Shown here: in pieces, positions 6,023 through 8,289 of the stretch
Position numbering within the stretch: the stretch's first letter is position 1
Layout of the letters: each line of letters opens with the position of its first letter
From: an uncultured Dialister sp.
GTDB lineage: Bacteria > Bacillota > Negativicutes > Veillonellales > Dialisteraceae
NCBI RefSeq assembly: GCF_900765565.1
Contig: NZ_CAAFRZ010000226.1
Coordinates: 1-8,289 of the forward strand
Direction: 5' to 3'
DNA length: 8,289 nucleotides
Made by a program: the position numbers and the translations under genes
Notes under the pieces: generated by a model
Told to the model about the DNA's origin: nothing
The model's database searches: none
The model's input: the letters and a program-made list of their open reading frames with translations, nothing else

Positions 6023-7360
6023 CTATTCTACAATCTCCGGCCCTTCCCCATTTTCTTTATCTTCCTTATCCTTCGGGAAGATGAGGTTCAGCACCATGGC
6101 CACGATGAAGACCACGGCTACGCAGTTATCGGCAAAAACGCTGCGGAAGAGATCCGGGAAAATATGGAAAATCTGGGGTGTCTGGGTAAATCCGAGACCA
6201 ATGGACAGGGACAGGGCGGCAATACTCATGTTTCTCTGGGAATAGCCGCAGTCCCCCAGCATCCGGACACCACTCACCACGATGGAACCGAACATCATGA
6301 GGGTACATCCGCCGAGCACCGCATTGGGCAGGGACGCCAGGATGACACCGAGACCCGGGATGAGGCCGGCCAGGATCATGATCACCGCCCCGCAGCCGAT
6401 GGCCTTCCGGTTCACCACATGGGTCATGGCGATGAGGCCCACATTCTGGCTGAAGGAGGTAATAGGCATACATCCGAAAAGGGAGGACAGGCTGGAAATG
6501 AAACCATCTACCGCAATGGAGCCGGAAACTTCCCGATTGGTGGGAGTCCGGCCAAAGCCCATGGTGGCCAGGGCACTGGTATCCCCCAGTGTTTCCGTAG
6601 CGGAAACGAGGAAAATCAGGAAAATCGAGAAAATCGCATCCGGATGGAATTCCAGGGGGACCGGCAGGATGGAGGGAATGGAAATGATGGATACCTGGGA
6701 AAGACGGGAAAGATCCACCATACCGTAGAAGTAGGCCGCTATATAGCCCACGATAAGTCCGAAAAGCACGGAAAGCTGCTTATAGAAAGAATGGGCCTTC
6801 AGGTTGAAGACAAGGCAGGCCACGAGGGTAATAGAACCAACGATAAGGTATTTCGCATCGCCGAAGTCCGGCGCCCCGAAACCGCCGCCAAAAGAATTGG
6901 CACCAATGGGAAGAAGGGAGAATCCGATGGCCGTTACCACGGAAGCGGACACAATAGGTGGTACAAATTTTTTCCACCACGTAGCGCCGAGGCCAAGGAT
7001 GCCTTCCAGGATGCCACCGATGAGGGCTGCTCCCAATACGGCACCGTAACCGTACTTTGTGCCGATGACGCAGGCCACGGAGACAAAGGTGAAGCTGATT
7101 CCCATGATGATAGGAAGGCCGCTGCCCAGGCGCCAGAGTGGAAACATCTGCAGCAGGGATCCGATGCCTGCCACAATCATGGCAGACTGCACCAGGGCCC
7201 CGGACTCTTCAGGAGACATTTTCACAGCCCCTGCCACAATGAGGATAGGAGCAATATTGGCCACAAACATGGCCAGCACATGCTGCAGGCCGAAGGGCAC
7301 TGCCTTTTGAAGTGGAATATCCCCTTTCAGCTCATAAATGGCGTCATTTACGTTCTTCAT
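6023..7360 (-). CDS. pbuX: NCS2 family xanthine permease
   Basis: This is a 445-aa polytopic membrane protein of the nucleobase-cation symporter-2 (NAT) family, which imports purine bases with a proton or sodium ion. The family-determining positions are visible: QHVLAMF in the first helix (His27), ATETLGD (Glu256, Asp260), VDG (Asp285) and the NAT signature in SFSQNVGLI (Gln305, Asn306). The Glu-4-Asp and Asp-20-Gln spacings match E. coli XanQ. A charged tail (KDKEDKENGEG) ends the protein. Uracil or uric acid permeases are related alternatives; the adjacent xpt gene favours xanthine. The start is set by AAGGAG, which overlaps the xpt stop codon and lies 5 nt before the ATG. The 9-nt gap to xpt implies one transcript and probably coupled translation. 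The likely terminator is the bidirectional hairpin at 5705-5745. Confidence 0.92.
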   Translation of the reverse strand: MKNVNDAIYELKGDIPLQKAVPFGLQHVLAMFVANIAPILIVAGAVKMSPEESGALVQSAMIVAGIGSLLQMFPLWRLGSGLPIIMGISFTFVSVACVIGTKYGYGAVLGAALIGGILEGILGLGATWWKKFVPPIVSASVVTAIGFSLLPIGANSFGGGFGAPDFGDAKYLIVGSITLVACLVFNLKAHSFYKQLSVLFGLIVGYIAAYFYGMVDLSRLSQVSIISIPSILPVPLEFHPDAIFSIFLIFLVSATETLGDTSALATMGFGRTPTNREVSGSIAVDGFISSLSSLFGCMPITSFSQNVGLIAMTHVVNRKAIGCGAVIMILAGLIPGLGVILASLPNAVLGGCTLMMFGSIVVSGVRMLGDCGYSQRNMSIAALSLSIGLGFTQTPQIFHIFPDLFRSVFADNCVAVVFIVAMVLNLIFPKDKEDKENGEGPEIVE

Positions 7361-7369
7361 AGCCTCTCC

Positions 7370-7954
7370 TTACCGGAATACGATGGACCCGGTTTCGGCA
7401 TCCATTTTTTCAATGATGGCAAGAGACTTTACATCCACCCCTTTTTTGCGGAGTGCATCGCCGCCTCCCTGGAAGCCCTTTTCAATGCAGATGCCTACGC
7501 CTTCCACGATGCCGCCGGCCTGGTTCACGAGATCAATGAGCCCCTCCACGGCGCAGCCATTGGCCAGGAAATCATCCATAATGAGGATATGTTCCCCTTT
7601 ATTCAGATACTTTTTGGAAACCACCACGTGGTTCACCTTGTTATGGGTGAAGGACCTGACCTCTGTCCCATAGACTTCTTTGTCCATGTTAGAACCTGCC
7701 GATTTCTTGGCAAACACTACGGGCACCCCGAAATAGACCGCCGTCAGACAGGCAATACCGATACCCGAAGCTTCGATGGTCAGGATTTTATCCACCTTCC
7801 GGTCCCCGAAAAGTTTGTAAAATTCCTTTCCCAGTTCACTGATAAAGGGCACATCGATCTGGTGATTCAGAAAGCTGTCCACCTTCAGCACGTTCCCCGG
7901 CTTAATGACTCCATCACTTAAAATCTTTTTCTGCAGCAGGTTCATTTCTTCCAT
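7370..7954 (-). CDS. xpt: xanthine phosphoribosyltransferase
   Basis: This is a 194-aa cytoplasmic enzyme converting xanthine and PRPP to XMP and pyrophosphate in purine salvage. Residues 1-60 match the Xpt family (VLKVDSFLNHQID near 22-34), which separates it from hypoxanthine or adenine transferases. EASG (61-64) follows, then the PRPP-binding loop ILIMDDFLANGCA (123-135) with the paired Asp127-Asp128, and IEKGFQ (157-162) near the base-binding site. The length is normal. The first ATG is chosen because GGAGG (7961-7965) lies 6 nt upstream; Met4 would be 15 nt away. It is the first gene of an operon with the xanthine permease. In many Bacillota this operon is under a purine riboswitch, but the predicted leader here (about 35 nt) has no room for one. 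Confidence 0.95.
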   Translation of the reverse strand: MEEMNLLQKKILSDGVIKPGNVLKVDSFLNHQIDVPFISELGKEFYKLFGDRKVDKILTIEASGIGIACLTAVYFGVPVVFAKKSAGSNMDKEVYGTEVRSFTHNKVNHVVVSKKYLNKGEHILIMDDFLANGCAVEGLIDLVNQAGGIVEGVGICIEKGFQGGGDALRKKGVDVKSLAIIEKMDAETGSIVFR

Positions 7955-7980
7955 CCTTGTCCTCCCTATGATTCGTAAAT

Positions 7981-8004
7981 TGATAATTTTAACTCATTTT
8001 ATCA
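7981..8004. promoter_or_regulatory. candidate operator over the xpt -10
   Basis: TGATAA (7981-7986) and TTATCA (7999-8004) are perfect 6-bp inverted arms around an imperfect AT-rich centre; 8 of 12 position pairs are complementary. The site overlaps the -10 and the predicted transcript start, so a repressor is plausible. Inverted repeats in AT-rich DNA arise by chance, hence the modest confidence. Confidence 0.35.
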
Positions 8005-8024
8005 TGCACCGGGGAGAGAGTAAA
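7996..8024 (-). promoter_or_regulatory. promoter of the xpt-pbuX operon
   Basis: On the - strand, TTTACT (8019-8024), 17-nt spacer, TAAAAT (7996-8001), with TGA immediately before the -10. Transcription should start near 7989, about 35 nt before the xpt ATG. The same hexamers and spacing precede the ATPase gene. Confidence 0.7.
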
Positions 8025-8146
8025 GGGAGCGGGACAGTGGGATAGTGAGTTGATGGGTAAGTGAACAGAAAGGTGGACACCACAAGGTTCATTGAGTGAC
8101 GTGGACGGAGTGTTGAATATCGGAATGTATGAAAAGATATGATCCT
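8025..8146. other. intergenic stretch without recognisable gene
   Basis: This part is rich in GTG/GGA triplets. No ORF with a credible start, RBS or family resemblance was found on either strand, and no purine riboswitch core or tRNA is visible. Confidence 0.4.
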
Positions 8147-8204
8147 ATCCCCTGCTTCGCAGACCCCGCCTCTTCGAGGCGGATTCATCCCCTGCCCTTC
8201 GGGC
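8147..8204. repeat. cluster of three TTC-loop hairpins in a direct repeat
   Basis: Three adjacent hairpins share a TTC triloop: CTGC/GCAG (8152-8162), CCGCCTC/GAGGCGG (8166-8182) and GCCC/GGGC (8194-8204). The segment ATCCCCTGC occurs at 8147 and again at 8187, and both copies continue through a TTCG hairpin to CCGCC, so a ~26-bp unit appears twice. It looks like a small palindromic intergenic repeat, of a different family from the elements at 122 and 5609. Confidence 0.5.
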
Positions 8205-8211
8205 TGCCGCC

Positions 8212-8274
8212 GTTTGGCCTATAAGGAAGGCGCTTTTATGGGCAGGCTAAGCGCCTTTTGTATTCAGGCCAAAC
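8212..8274 (+). terminator. nested inverted repeat resembling an intrinsic terminator
   Basis: The inner stem AAGGCGCTT (8227-8235) pairs perfectly with AAGCGCCTT (8249-8257), followed by TTGTATT. An outer 9-bp pair, GTTTGGCCT (8212-8220) with AGGCCAAAC (8266-8274), encloses it. The T tract makes it a + strand terminator, yet no + strand gene lies between the xpt promoter and here. It could end a short unannotated transcript, act in the leader of a gene beyond the right edge, or be a repeat remnant. Confidence 0.5.
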
Positions 8275-8289
8275 TTGGAGGTCCTCTGT

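Noticed and set aside
5894..7921. 675-codon + strand open frame opposite the permease and xpt genes
   Set aside because: It is the antisense shadow of two well-supported genes, is rich in His/Gly/Asp/Gln from reversed hydrophobic codons, has no RBS, and runs through the repeat arm.
7968..7980. PurR-box-like ATTTACGAATCAT in the xpt leader
   Set aside because: It matches the Bacillus PurR box at only about 10 of 13 positions, lacks two core bases, and has no second box at the usual spacing.

Overview
The window carries four confident protein-coding genes with long, structure-rich gaps between them. The gene set (a bacterial NFACT/RqcH protein, a P1B-2 metal ATPase, and an xpt-pbuX purine salvage pair), strong AGGAGG-type ribosome binding sites, intrinsic terminators and mid-range GC point to a Bacillota (Firmicutes) chromosome. 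A member of the Negativicutes (Dialister- or Megasphaera-like) is my guess; no marker gene here settles it.

Layout, left to right. 1-471: a weak terminator of an off-window gene, then a ~294-bp inverted-pair repeat element, then the promoter and RBS of the NFACT gene. 472-2196 (+): NFACT/RqcH ribosome quality-control protein. 2200-2549: three tandem ~96-bp multi-hairpin units plus a fragment of a fourth, then a strong terminator. 2702-5595 (+): promoter with a candidate operator and a 939-aa Zn/Cd/Pb-exporting ATPase with a very His-rich N-terminus. 5609-5978: a second copy of the inverted-pair element, with a near-perfect bidirectional terminator and a possible gene remnant in its centre, between the convergent ATPase and permease genes. 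6023-7954 (-): xpt (xanthine phosphoribosyltransferase) followed 9 nt later by an NCS2 xanthine permease, one operon read leftward. 7955-8289: the xpt promoter with a candidate operator, a cluster of TTC-loop hairpins, and a nested inverted repeat resembling a + strand terminator.

Function. xpt and pbuX form a purine salvage unit: the permease imports xanthine and the transferase traps it as XMP. The ATPase is a stand-alone metal-efflux transcription unit, and RqcH serves rescue of stalled ribosomes. The ATPase and xpt promoters share one architecture (TTTACT, 14 nt, TGN, TAAAAT), each with an imperfect inverted repeat over the -10.

The genes belong to known families. The unusual material is non-coding: a dispersed repeat whose hairpins keep a 12-nt loop while their stems change in a complementary way, and a separate tandem hairpin array directly after the NFACT stop codon.
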